Assembly: GCA_963817135.1 (NCBI GenBank)
Contig: CAWFNG010000014.1
Span: 186,001-250,000 of the forward strand
DNA length: 64,000 nucleotides
Source of the DNA: VAZQ01 sp963817135
Lineage (GTDB): Bacteria > Pseudomonadota > Alphaproteobacteria > Rhizobiales > Xanthobacteraceae
Direction of reading: 5' to 3'
Part shown: one piece after another, positions 25,025 to 33,063 of the stretch
How the letters are laid out: the number at the start of each line of letters is the position of its first letter
Numbering within the stretch: the first letter of the stretch is position 1
Made by a program: the position numbers and the translations under genes
Notes under the pieces: model-generated
What the model saw: the letters and a program-made list of their open reading frames with translations, nothing else
Told to the model about the DNA's origin: nothing
The model's database searches: none

Positions 25025-25391
25025 GGTGAGGCCGGTTCGATCGAAGCGGGATTACGAAGCCGCCCTCAATGAGGCTGAGCGGCTGTGGGGTGCCAAGGCA
25101 GGAACCCCGGATGGTGACCGCCTCGATGTGCTCGCGACACTCATTGATGCCTATGAGAATGAGCACTATCCCATGGACCCGCCGGATCCGATTGAGGCAA
25201 TCAAATTCAGGATGGAGCAGCAAGGGCTCACCCGGCGCGACCTCGAAGGAATCATCGGCACGCGTACCCGTATCGCCGAGGTTTTCAATCGAAAACGCGG
25301 CTTGTCGATCGCAATGATCCGGCGCCTGCACGAACGTCTCGGCATCTCGGCCGAAGTGCTAATTCGACCGAGTCGAAAACGTGCAGCCTGA
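25014..25391 (+). CDS. higA: HigA-type antitoxin / helix-turn-helix regulator
   Basis: 125 aa. N-terminal part VRSKRDYEAALNEAERLWGA is followed by IDAYENEHYPMDPPDPIEAI, typical of HigA antitoxins of the higBA type. The HTH is MEQQGLTRRDLEGIIGTRTR to GLSIAMIRRLHERLGI (about 68-115). HigA neutralises HigB and represses its own operon. Here the toxin gene is only a 3' remnant, so the antitoxin is orphaned and may persist as a regulator or as protection from related toxins. Start ATG lies within the toxin remnant, 11-bp overlap. Stop overlaps the GTG of the following FAD fragment. Confidence 0.85.
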   Translation: MTAEVRPVRSKRDYEAALNEAERLWGAKAGTPDGDRLDVLATLIDAYENEHYPMDPPDPIEAIKFRMEQQGLTRRDLEGIIGTRTRIAEVFNRKRGLSIAMIRRLHERLGISAEVLIRPSRKRAA

Positions 25392-25860
25392 GACAGCGAA
25401 AGCCGCAAGCTACGACGCCATCATCCTGGGCGCCGGCCACAACGGGCTCATTCTGCAGGCCTATCTCGGCAAAGCCGGGCTGAAGGTCCTCGCCGTCGAT
25501 CGGCGGCCGGTTGCCGGCGGCGGATTGTGTACGCTGGAAGACCCGCGCCACCCCGGCTTTTTTCACAACACGCATGCATTCTTTTTGCGCGCCATCACCG
25601 CCATGCCCTGGTATGCCGACCTCGCGCTCGCGCGGCACGGCGCGCAATTCATCGAGCCTGAGCTTAACGTGGCGCTCGTGACAACCGACGGGCGCGCACT
25701 CGAATGGTGGACCGACATCAGGAAAACCCATCCGGGGGGCAACATCACCGGCCTTCCCGGCTATAACGCCGCTCAGGTCATCCTTGCGGATCTGGGTATA
25801 AAAGCAGACTGGATGCCGCCGCCGATTTTGGAGCAGTTCGCGCGATTGAGCACAAAGTGA
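25381..25860 (+). pseudogene. FAD-dependent oxidoreductase (phytoene-desaturase-like), internally deleted
   Basis: 159 aa from a GTG at 25381. Residues 11-115 are the N-terminal FAD-binding part: YDAIILGAGHNGLILQAYLG, VLAVDRRPVAGGGLCTLEDP. Immediately after TDIRKT the chain jumps to HPGGNITGLPGYNAAQVILA, which is normally the last 40 residues of a ~500-aa NAD(P)/FAD enzyme of this family. The two ends are joined in frame, so roughly 330 residues appear lost. No functional enzyme is expected. The end is overlapped by the amidase GTG (GTGA), so the translation coupling has been kept. Confidence 0.7.
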
Positions 25861-27254
25861 ACGCGAATTCGCATCCCATCACCGTCAGCGAGATTCTTGC
25901 GGCGCACCGCGCCGGCGCCATGAGTCCGGCAGCGACGATTGCGGCGTGCTACGCGCGCATTCGCACCCACGGCGATCCCGCCATTTTCATATCGCTGCGC
26001 GACGAAAAGGAAGCGCTCGCCGAAGCAGGCGCGCTGGTGCGCGAAAGCAATTCCAATCTTCCACTCTACGGCGTCCCGGTCGCCATCAAGGACAATATCG
26101 ACTGCCTGGGATTGCCGACCACGGCAGCGTGTCCCGCCTTTGCCTATGATGCAAAGCAAGACGCCACCTGCGTTGCGCGCCTTCGACAAGCGGGCGCCAT
26201 TGTGATCGGCAAGACCAATCTCGACCAGTTCGCGACCGGGCTCGTCGGGGTACGCTCGCCTTACGGCGTTCCGCGCAACCTGTTCGATCCATCGGTCATT
26301 CCCGGCGGGTCAAGCAGCGGTTCGGCGATCGCAGTGGGCGCCGGACTGGTTCCCCTCGCACTCGGCACCGATACTGCCGGCTCCGGACGTGTGCCGGCGG
26401 CGCTTAGCAACATTGTCGGGATGAAACCGAGCCTTGGTCTCATTTCCAATGCCGGCGTGGTGCCGGCCTGTCGCACCGTGGACTGCGTATCGATACTCGC
26501 CTTGACCATCGATGATGCTTTCGCAGCGCTATCAGTGATGGCGGGACCTGACCCTGCCGATCCCTATTCGCGGTCCCGCCCACTCGGCGCTTTCGCGACC
26601 GTGCCACAAGGAGTACGGATCGCCGTGCCGGCACCGGCACAGCGCGAGTTCTTCGGCGATGCCATCTCGGCGCAAGCCTACAACCAGGCGCTCGCGCGCT
26701 TCGCCAAACTGGGGGCCGTCATCAGCGAAATCGATTTCGCGCCGTTCTACCGCGCAGCGCGCCTCCTTTACGAAGGTCCCTGGGTCGCAGAGCGCTATAT
26801 CGCCGCGCGCTCCATCATCGAGCACGAGCCGCAATCCATGCACCCCGTCACCAGGCAGATCATTGCCGGCGGGTCGAAGACGACCGCTGTCGATGCCTTT
26901 TGTGCCTTCTACGAGCTTGCAGCGCTGCGGCGCACCTGCGAGCAGGCAATGCGCGGAATTGATGCGCTCGCGCTGCCGACCATTCCCAGGGCATATACCG
27001 TGGAAGAGGTGCTGGCAGAGCCCATCGAACTGAACAGCCGGCTCGGCACCTATACGAATTTCGTCAATCTGCTCGATCTCTGTGCGCTCGCCGTGCCGGC
27101 TGCCATCCGGCCGGACGGCTTGCCCTTTGGCATTACGCTGGTCGGACGCGCCGGCGAGGATGCCGCGATCGCGGCTATCGGATGCGCCTTCGCCGCCAGT
27201 GCCGCCCTGCGCCTGGGCGCGATCCACCGAGACGCAGAGTGTAGGGCGGAATAG
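25857..27254 (+). CDS. Amidase-signature hydrolase, allophanate hydrolase (AtzF) amidase-domain type
   Basis: 465 aa from GTG 25857. Catalytic triad of the amidase-signature family is present: Lys78 (VAIKDN), the Ser cluster GGSSSGS at 150-156 and nucleophile Ser176 in TDTAGSGRVPA; GSGR rather than GSIR is typical of AtzF-type enzymes. Other AtzF-like marks are ACRTVDCVSILALTIDDA and a start region with AIFISLRDEKEAL. AtzF converts allophanate to ammonia and CO2. The C-terminal decarboxylating domain of full-length (~600 aa) AtzF is absent. The last codons (AGG GCG GAA TAG) come from the repeat at 27241-27335. An AtzE/AtzG pair lies close by on the other strand. Confidence 0.8.
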   Translation: MNANSHPITVSEILAAHRAGAMSPAATIAACYARIRTHGDPAIFISLRDEKEALAEAGALVRESNSNLPLYGVPVAIKDNIDCLGLPTTAACPAFAYDAKQDATCVARLRQAGAIVIGKTNLDQFATGLVGVRSPYGVPRNLFDPSVIPGGSSSGSAIAVGAGLVPLALGTDTAGSGRVPAALSNIVGMKPSLGLISNAGVVPACRTVDCVSILALTIDDAFAALSVMAGPDPADPYSRSRPLGAFATVPQGVRIAVPAPAQREFFGDAISAQAYNQALARFAKLGAVISEIDFAPFYRAARLLYEGPWVAERYIAARSIIEHEPQSMHPVTRQIIAGGSKTTAVDAFCAFYELAALRRTCEQAMRGIDALALPTIPRAYTVEEVLAEPIELNSRLGTYTNFVNLLDLCALAVPAAIRPDGLPFGITLVGRAGEDAAIAAIGCAFAASAALRLGAIHRDAECRAE

Positions 27255-27335
27255 CGCAGCGTATTCCGCCATCTATTTTCTCCCGACGGTTGCTGATGAT
27301 TTATCGGCGCAATACGCTTCGCTATTGCGCCCTAC
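27241..27335. repeat. Composite double-hairpin repeat overlapping an amidase stop codon
   Basis: Outer arms GTAGGGCG (27241-27248) and CGCCCTAC (27328-27335) are perfect complements. Inside are two perfect 9-bp hairpins: GGCGGAATA / TATTCCGCC (27245-27270) and GGCGCAATA / TATTGCGCC (27306-27331). The element ends one coding region and could act as a transcript end-stabiliser or terminator. The remaining gap to 27413 shows nothing else. Confidence 0.8.
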
Positions 27336-27413
27336 GAGCAACATCGGAACAATCAAGTGCGCCTTGCCCTTCTACTCTTGCGCAGGATTGCCGCAACCAG
27401 GGCGCCGTTCATT

Positions 27414-27629
27414 TCACGCGGCGATCGCGCTGCGAATGGCCTGCCCGATATCAAAGAAAATGAGCACCAACCATCCCATTGGGTCGTTACCCTTGATCAT
27501 CCAAGCGCCGCCGATCGCGAATAGAAGGAAACCTGCCGATACAAACAGCCATTTCCGGCGCGAGCGATAGAGCGTCATCGGTCCGCGAAACCGCATCATG
27601 ATCGTATCGACGTCGGTGTCGGATGCCAT
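27414..27629 (-). CDS. Small membrane protein, possibly a truncated larger family member
   Basis: 71 aa. A basic N-terminal stretch (TLYRSRRKW) precedes one or two hydrophobic segments (LFVSAGFLLFAIGGAWMI and GWLVLIFFDIGQAI). The pattern of a short cytoplasmic start, TM, PMGWLVLIFF, TM resembles the N-terminal piece of small STM3941-type membrane proteins, which are about twice as long. It lies just downstream of the AtzE-like amidase gene on the same strand (16 bp), so it could be the last gene of that operon. Function unknown. Confidence 0.45.
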   Translation of the reverse strand: MASDTDVDTIMMRFRGPMTLYRSRRKWLFVSAGFLLFAIGGAWMIKGNDPMGWLVLIFFDIGQAIRSAIAA

Positions 27630-27645
27630 GAGCAGCTCGTGAATA

Positions 27646-29046
27646 TCATTTTCTTGCTTCGAGCTTCGGTTTGGCGGCTGCTACTACTCCCATGCTTTCC
27701 AGCGCATAGGCAATCCGCAGTGCAATGTCCTCCCGCCACGGCGGCGCAATGATCTGCACGCCGATCGGCAGCGGCGCGAGCGGCACCGGCACGGCCACCA
27801 CCGGCAGGCCGATGAATGAAATCGGCTGGGTATAGACGCCGATATTGGGGCGCAGCGCAATCTCGGCGCCATCGAAGCTGAAAGTCTGTTGACCGATCAG
27901 CGGCGCGGTGCACGGGGTCGCGGGCGCGATGATGGCATCAACATCCGCGAACAGTTCGCGTACGCGCGAGCGATACCAGCGGCGGAATTTTTGCGCTTTG
28001 GCAACCAGCGCAGCGGGAATCATGGCGCCGGCGATCAGCCGGTCGCGCACCGCCGGATCAAAATCGCCGGCGCGCCGGCGCAAGCGATCGAGATGAAGGG
28101 TGGCGCCTTCACTTGCCGTGATGACATAGGCGGCAGCGCGCGCACGCGCCGCCTCGGGAATCTCGATCTCCTGGTCGGTATTAAGCGCAGCGGCAATGCG
28201 GCCAACGGCATCGAGCGCCTGCGGATAAGCACCGGTTCGAAAGTGGCCGCCTGCTACCGCGATACGCAGCCGCTCGCTGCCGCGGGCAAGCAGAGGCGCA
28301 ACATAATCAATCGGCCGATCGGCACAAACCGGATCGTCGGGATCACTCCCCTGCATGACGTCATAGGAGAGCGCAAGGTCGCGAGTGGAACGCGCAAACG
28401 GCCCGACATGATCGAGACTGGCGACGAAAGGAAAGGTATGCGCGCGCGAAAGCCGGCCATAGGTCGGCTTGAGGCCGAAAATGCCGCAGAACGAGGCCGG
28501 CACGCGGATCGAACCATTTGTGTCGGAGCCAAGCGCAAGCGGAACGAGCCCGCCGGAAACCGCGGCGGCAGAGCCGCTCGAAGAGCCGCCGCTCATGCGC
28601 CGCAAATCATGCGGATTGCGGCACGCGCCGTCGTGCACGTTCTCGCCGGTGAAGTCATAGGCGTATTCGCCCATGTTGAGAGCGCCCACCAGCACGGCGC
28701 CCGCAGCTTCGAGCCGTGCAATCAGCGTTGCATCGCGAGAGGCCGGAACACGCTCGCGATTGATCTTCGACCCCGCAACCGTCGGCAAGCCTGCCACATC
28801 GAACAGGTTCTTCACCGCGAAAGGCACGCCCGCGAGCGCGCCGGGAAGATTGCCTCTGGCGCGTGCGTGGTCGATCGCCGCCGCTTTGGCGAGCGCGCGC
28901 TCCTTGGTTACGGCGGTAAAAGCGTTGAGCGCTGCATTGTGCTGCGCGATGCGCGACAATGCGCCCGTGACGACCGCGGTGGCGCCAATGCGGCCTTCGC
29001 TGACGGCGGCAGCGATCTCGCTTGCAGATGCCCAGGCGGGGTCCAT
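27646..29046 (-). CDS. AtzE-family amidase, catalytic subunit
   Basis: 466 aa amidase-signature enzyme. Triad: Lys79 (PFAVKN), Ser cluster GGSSSGSA at 153-160 and nucleophile Ser179 in DTNGSIRVPAS. The family features GENVHDGACRNPHDLRRMSG and GLPVVAVPVPLAPLPIGVQI resemble AtzE, the 1-carboxybiuret hydrolase of s-triazine degradation, and the related HpxY of oxalurate use. A GatCA-like partner is encoded 9 bp upstream. Together they should release ammonia from a ureide-like amide. The operon context (peptide-type ABC transporter upstream, cyanase operon divergent) suggests nitrogen scavenging. The substrate cannot be chosen among biuret-type, oxalurate-type or other amides. Confidence 0.82.
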   Translation of the reverse strand: MDPAWASASEIAAAVSEGRIGATAVVTGALSRIAQHNAALNAFTAVTKERALAKAAAIDHARARGNLPGALAGVPFAVKNLFDVAGLPTVAGSKINRERVPASRDATLIARLEAAGAVLVGALNMGEYAYDFTGENVHDGACRNPHDLRRMSGGSSSGSAAAVSGGLVPLALGSDTNGSIRVPASFCGIFGLKPTYGRLSRAHTFPFVASLDHVGPFARSTRDLALSYDVMQGSDPDDPVCADRPIDYVAPLLARGSERLRIAVAGGHFRTGAYPQALDAVGRIAAALNTDQEIEIPEAARARAAAYVITASEGATLHLDRLRRRAGDFDPAVRDRLIAGAMIPAALVAKAQKFRRWYRSRVRELFADVDAIIAPATPCTAPLIGQQTFSFDGAEIALRPNIGVYTQPISFIGLPVVAVPVPLAPLPIGVQIIAPPWREDIALRIAYALESMGVVAAAKPKLEARK

Positions 29047-29055
29047 CTCTGCAAT

Positions 29056-29376
29056 CTATGCCATGAAAATTGGCGCCGGTTCGGCTTCGTCGGACAACGG
29101 GAAATCCGCAAATGACGAGGCAAGCCGCAGGATGGCGGCGAGATTCGCCGCGACGGCGGCTTCCCACCCGGGTTCTATCGGCAGACCCAACAGTTGCGCC
29201 GACGCCTTGACGAAGCCGCTCAATTCATCGGGGCGCCCGCGCGCGCCGCTCCGTTTCCTCTTTTTCAATGCACCGGCACGACGTTTTGACTTTGGTTCTG
29301 CACGTGATTGTTTCGCCAACCGAGCACGCGCGACCTTGCGCTTTGCCTGAGGTCTTTTTTGTCGCCGCCCCGCCAC
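29056..29376 (-). CDS. AtzG-like (DUF4089) amidase small subunit with a basic N-terminal extension
   Basis: 106 aa from GTG 29376. The C-terminal ~50 residues (LLGLPIEPGWEAAVAANLAA to FADFPLSDEAEPAPIF) match AtzG/HpxX, the GatC-like subunit that wraps around AtzE and is needed for its stability and activity. Family members are usually about 60-70 aa. Here the first ~50 residues are almost only Arg/Lys/Ala/Gly. Either the extension is real or translation begins later at a TTG within it. Stop is 9 bp from the AtzE start; the ABC ATPase stop lies 2 bp upstream of the GTG. Confidence 0.7.
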   Translation of the reverse strand: MAGRRQKRPQAKRKVARARLAKQSRAEPKSKRRAGALKKRKRSGARGRPDELSGFVKASAQLLGLPIEPGWEAAVAANLAAILRLASSFADFPLSDEAEPAPIFMA

Positions 29377-29378
29377 CG

Positions 29379-31100
29379 TTACGGTCGCGCGTGGAAACTT
29401 GCGGCCGGAATGGCGGCGAGGAGGTCGCGGGTATATTGCGCCTGCGGCGAAAAAAGCACTTGCCTGGTCGGACCCTGCTCAACGATGCGGCCGGATTGCA
29501 TGACAATCACGCGGTCGCACAGGAGCCGCACGACGTTGAGGTCATGCGACACGAACAGGTAGCTCATGCCCAGCGCCTCTTTGAGGTCCTGCAACAGATT
29601 GAGCACCACCGCCTGCACGGAAACGTCGAGCGCCGCCGTCGGCTCATCGAGAATCAGGAGGTCGGGATCGAGCGCAATCGCCCGCGCAATGCCCACGCGC
29701 GCCTTTTGTCCGCCCGAGAGCTGATGCGGGAAGCGGTCGAGCAATTCGAGCGGCAGCCCGACCTGCCGCGCCAGCTGTTCACAGCGCATGCGCACGCTGC
29801 GGCGCGACTGCTTCTCGCCGAGCCGCAGGATGGGATCGGCAATGGCGCGCGCCGCGGTAAAACGGGGATTGAGGCTATCCGTCGGATCCTGAAACACCAT
29901 CTGGATGCGCTTGCGCAGTGGCAGCCTGGCAAATTTCCTGGGGGGGATTTCGCCGATGTCCTCGCCGTCGAATATAATGACGCCATCATTCTTTTCGATG
30001 AGCCGCATCACCATGGAAGAGGTGGTCGACTTGCCGCAGCCGGACTCGCCTACCAGGCCGACGCTCTCGCCGCGATTGACCTCGAAACTTATCCCGTCGA
30101 CGGCGCGGAAGGCGTCGGGTTTCGCCGCTCGCTTGCGCGCAAAAAGGGTGCCGAGTTTTCCGCCTCTTGCGGTGCCTGGATATTCCTTCGTGAGCTTCTG
30201 TATCAGCAGCAGCGGTCCGTCCGCGCTGTCGGTCTGCGCACGCGACGGCGTGATTGTATTCGGGGAAGCGACCTCATCCTCCGGCAACAGATCGCGCAGC
30301 GTTGCGCCGGGGCGAGGCGTCGAGCGCATGAGCTTGCGGGTATAGGGATGCGAAGGGGCGGTGAAGATCGCCTGTGACGGCGCGTTTTCAACGACGCGCC
30401 CTTTCTCCATGACGGCTACGCGGTCGCAATAGCTCGCGGCCAGGCCGAGGTCATGGGTGATCAGGATGGTCGACATTCCGGACTGGCGCGTGAGATCGAC
30501 CATGAGGTCCATCACCGCTTTTTGCGTCGTCACGTCGAGGCCGGTGGTCGGCTCGTCGGCAATGAGCAGGCGCGGACGGCAGGCAAGCGCCAGTGCAATT
30601 ACCACACGCTGGCACATGCCGCCGGACAGTTCGAACGGATAGGCATGGTAACGCTCGCGCGGGCGCGCGATGCGCACCTGATCGAGCAATTCAATGGCCT
30701 TCCCCATTAGCGCAGTCGAGTGTACCTGCGCGTGCTGCCGCAGCACGTCTTCGATCTGATGGCCGACTTTGCGGATGGGATTGAGCGCAGCGCGCGGATT
30801 CTGGAACACCATGGAAATTTCGCGGCCGCGCAGGTTGCGCATCTGTTCTTCGCTGGAGGCGCGCAAATCGAGACCGCTGAAGTGCGCGGCTCCCTCGACG
30901 ATGCGCCCGGCGCGGTCAAGGATGCCCATCACGGCATAGGAGGTCACCGACTTGCCGGAGCCGGATTCTCCGACAATGCCCACGGTCTCGCCCTTGCCTA
31001 CGCTGAGGGTGACTCTTTCTACTGCGCGCACGCGCCCGCGGCGGGTTGAGAATTCGACCGTAAGGTCGGAAAGCTCAAGCAGTGGCAGCGCACCGTCCAT
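29379..31100 (-). CDS. ABC transporter ATPase with two nucleotide-binding domains (DppD-DppF type)
   Basis: 573 aa, two tandem ATPase domains as in fused DppDF/GsiA proteins. Domain 1 has Walker A GESGSGKS, signature LSGGMCQR and Walker B LLIADEPT; domain 2 has GESGCGKST, LSGGQKAR and LLILDEPT. The peptide-importer C-terminal element occurs twice (SHPYTRKLMRSTP, QAQYTRDLLAAIP). It energises the importer encoded by the two permease genes upstream and the receptor at 33064. Co-transcription with AtzG/AtzE suggests the cargo is an amide that these hydrolases process. Confidence 0.92.
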   Translation of the reverse strand: MDGALPLLELSDLTVEFSTRRGRVRAVERVTLSVGKGETVGIVGESGSGKSVTSYAVMGILDRAGRIVEGAAHFSGLDLRASSEEQMRNLRGREISMVFQNPRAALNPIRKVGHQIEDVLRQHAQVHSTALMGKAIELLDQVRIARPRERYHAYPFELSGGMCQRVVIALALACRPRLLIADEPTTGLDVTTQKAVMDLMVDLTRQSGMSTILITHDLGLAASYCDRVAVMEKGRVVENAPSQAIFTAPSHPYTRKLMRSTPRPGATLRDLLPEDEVASPNTITPSRAQTDSADGPLLLIQKLTKEYPGTARGGKLGTLFARKRAAKPDAFRAVDGISFEVNRGESVGLVGESGCGKSTTSSMVMRLIEKNDGVIIFDGEDIGEIPPRKFARLPLRKRIQMVFQDPTDSLNPRFTAARAIADPILRLGEKQSRRSVRMRCEQLARQVGLPLELLDRFPHQLSGGQKARVGIARAIALDPDLLILDEPTAALDVSVQAVVLNLLQDLKEALGMSYLFVSHDLNVVRLLCDRVIVMQSGRIVEQGPTRQVLFSPQAQYTRDLLAAIPAASFHARP

Positions 31101-31108
31101 TGCGGTCC

Positions 31109-32005
31109 TCAGGTTCGCCGGCGCGGATCGACGACGTCACGCAACCCGTCGCCAAGGAGGTTGAAGCAGAACACCGCAAGCATCAGCGCAGCGCCGGGAA
31201 AGAATGCGATCCACCACTCGCCGGAAACCATGAAAGTCGCGCCTTCCGCGACCATGATGCCCCACTCTGCGGTCGGCGGTCGCACACCGAGGCCGATGAA
31301 GGAGAGGCCTGCAGCGTTGAGAATGGCGTAGCCCATGGTCAGCGACATCTGCACCACCATGATGGGCATGATGTTGGGCAGGATGTGCCCGAGCAGAATA
31401 CGCATTTCACCGTTGCCGCAAAGCCGGGCCGCGTGCACGAAGCCTGCCTCGCGCAGCACATTGGCCTCGGCCCGCGCGACGCGCGCATAGAGCGGGAAGT
31501 TCACAATGGCCGTTGCAATGACGACATTTTGCACGGTGTTGCCGAGCGCCGCGACGATGCCCATGGCCAGCACGAACAGCGGAAAGGCCATGATGGTGTC
31601 GGCAAGCCGCCCGACCAGCCGGTCGGTCCACCCGTTGAAGAAACCGGCAGCGACCCCGGCCAATCCGCCGGCGAGGAAAACAAGCGCCACCGAAGCAAGT
31701 GCAATAACAAAATCGAGCCGCGTCGCTACGATGACGCGGCTGAACACGTCCCGGCCCAGCTGATCGGTCCCGAACCAGTGGCGAAATGACGGCGCCTTGA
31801 GCGCGGCTGCGGTATCGCTGGCAAGGGGATCATAGGGAACGAGCGCCGGGCCAAGCACAGCCGCGAGCACGATCAGAAGAAACAATCCAAAGGCAAAGCC
31901 GGTGACCGCATTCTCGCTCAGGATATGGCGGCCATGGCGAATGAGTGCAGCAACGCCGCTGTCACGACGGACTTTTGAGCGGAGGCCTTGGTGGCCCTCC
32001 GGCAC
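31109..32005 (-). CDS. ABC transporter permease, DppC type
   Basis: 298 aa with about six membrane segments. The N-terminal region precedes the first TM (GFAFGLFLLIVLAAVLGPAL). DppC family marks are FGTDQLGRDVFSRVI, the EAA-type loop (RVARAEANVLREAGFVHAAR) that contacts the ATPase, and LSFIGLGVRPPTAEWG. The gene overlaps the DppB-type permease by 44 bp, and the ATPase begins 8 bp further on. It forms the heterodimeric channel with that partner. Confidence 0.92.
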   Translation of the reverse strand: MPEGHQGLRSKVRRDSGVAALIRHGRHILSENAVTGFAFGLFLLIVLAAVLGPALVPYDPLASDTAAALKAPSFRHWFGTDQLGRDVFSRVIVATRLDFVIALASVALVFLAGGLAGVAAGFFNGWTDRLVGRLADTIMAFPLFVLAMGIVAALGNTVQNVVIATAIVNFPLYARVARAEANVLREAGFVHAARLCGNGEMRILLGHILPNIMPIMVVQMSLTMGYAILNAAGLSFIGLGVRPPTAEWGIMVAEGATFMVSGEWWIAFFPGAALMLAVFCFNLLGDGLRDVVDPRRRT

Positions 32006-33044
32006 GATTTGCTGTGCGGCGATCTCGGTCTGATGCTTCGATCCGTACCCGCGGATCGATAATCCCGTAGAGGATGTCGATCATGAGATTGAGCGCGACA
32101 TAGATCACCGCCATGGTGAGCACGAAACCTTGCAATGGCGCGAAATCGGACGCGATCAGTGCTTCGACCGCGAACGATCCGATGCCCGGCCACGCGAACA
32201 CCTTCTCCACCAGCACGTTGGCGCCGAGAAGAAACGAGAACACCATGCCGAGCGTGGTGATGACTGGCAGCATGGCGTTGCGAAATGCATAAGTGACAAT
32301 GACAGTGAACGGACTAAGCCCGCTCGCGCGCGCGGTGCGCACGAAATCGGACGAGAGCGCAGCCAGCATGGAAGCGCGCGTCATGCGCGCAATGGGGGCG
32401 AGGGAGAAAATACCGAGGGTCAAGGCCGGCAGAACGAGCTGCTTGAGGCTCGCGAGAAAGAGTTCGGGATTACCCGCAATCAGGCTATCGATGAGATAGA
32501 AGCCGGTGACCTGCGGCGGCGGACTGAAGAATACGTCCACTCGGCCCAGCGGCGCCGGTGCCCAGCCCAGCAGGTAATAAAAGACATAGACGAGCACCAG
32601 ACCGGTGAAGAATACCGGCAGCGATACGCCGGCAGTCGTGATCAGCCGGCAGAGATGGTCGATCAGCGAATTCGGCCGCGTAGCGGCGAGGACGCCGAGC
32701 GGCACAGCAACGGCGATCGACGCAATCAAACCAAGCAGGGTGAGCTCCGCCGAAGCCGGCAGGCGCGCCCTGATCTCCTGGCCCACCGGCTGCCCCGTGG
32801 TGAGTGAATTCCCCAGATCGCCGTGGGCGAGATCGCCGAGATAGCGGAGGAACTGAAGGTATAAGGGTTTGTCGAGCCCGAGCTTTACGCGGATTTGCTC
32901 GATCGCTTCCTGGGTCGCTGCGGGGCCGGCAAAATAAGCTGCGGGATCGCCAGGCAGGGCCCGAGTCAACAGAAACGTCACGATGACGACCCCAATCAGA
33001 CTCGGCACTGCGACCATCAGTCGCCGGAAGATCGTGCTCAGCAT
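31962..33044 (-). CDS. ABC transporter permease, DppB type
   Basis: 360 aa with six membrane segments. The N-terminus MLSTIFRRLMVAVPSLIGVV and FLLTRALPGDPAAYFAG are canonical DppB, as are LGLDKPLYLQFLRYLGDLAHGDLGNSL and the EAA loop FVRTARASGLSPFTVIVTYAFRN. It partners the DppC-type protein. The C-terminal ~25 residues extend past the family end and overlap the start of dppC. It starts 19 bp after the receptor gene stop. Confidence 0.92.
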   Translation of the reverse strand: MLSTIFRRLMVAVPSLIGVVIVTFLLTRALPGDPAAYFAGPAATQEAIEQIRVKLGLDKPLYLQFLRYLGDLAHGDLGNSLTTGQPVGQEIRARLPASAELTLLGLIASIAVAVPLGVLAATRPNSLIDHLCRLITTAGVSLPVFFTGLVLVYVFYYLLGWAPAPLGRVDVFFSPPPQVTGFYLIDSLIAGNPELFLASLKQLVLPALTLGIFSLAPIARMTRASMLAALSSDFVRTARASGLSPFTVIVTYAFRNAMLPVITTLGMVFSFLLGANVLVEKVFAWPGIGSFAVEALIASDFAPLQGFVLTMAVIYVALNLMIDILYGIIDPRVRIEASDRDRRTANRAGGPPRPPLKSPS

Positions 33045-33063
33045 GGTTGTGACCGATTGGCGC

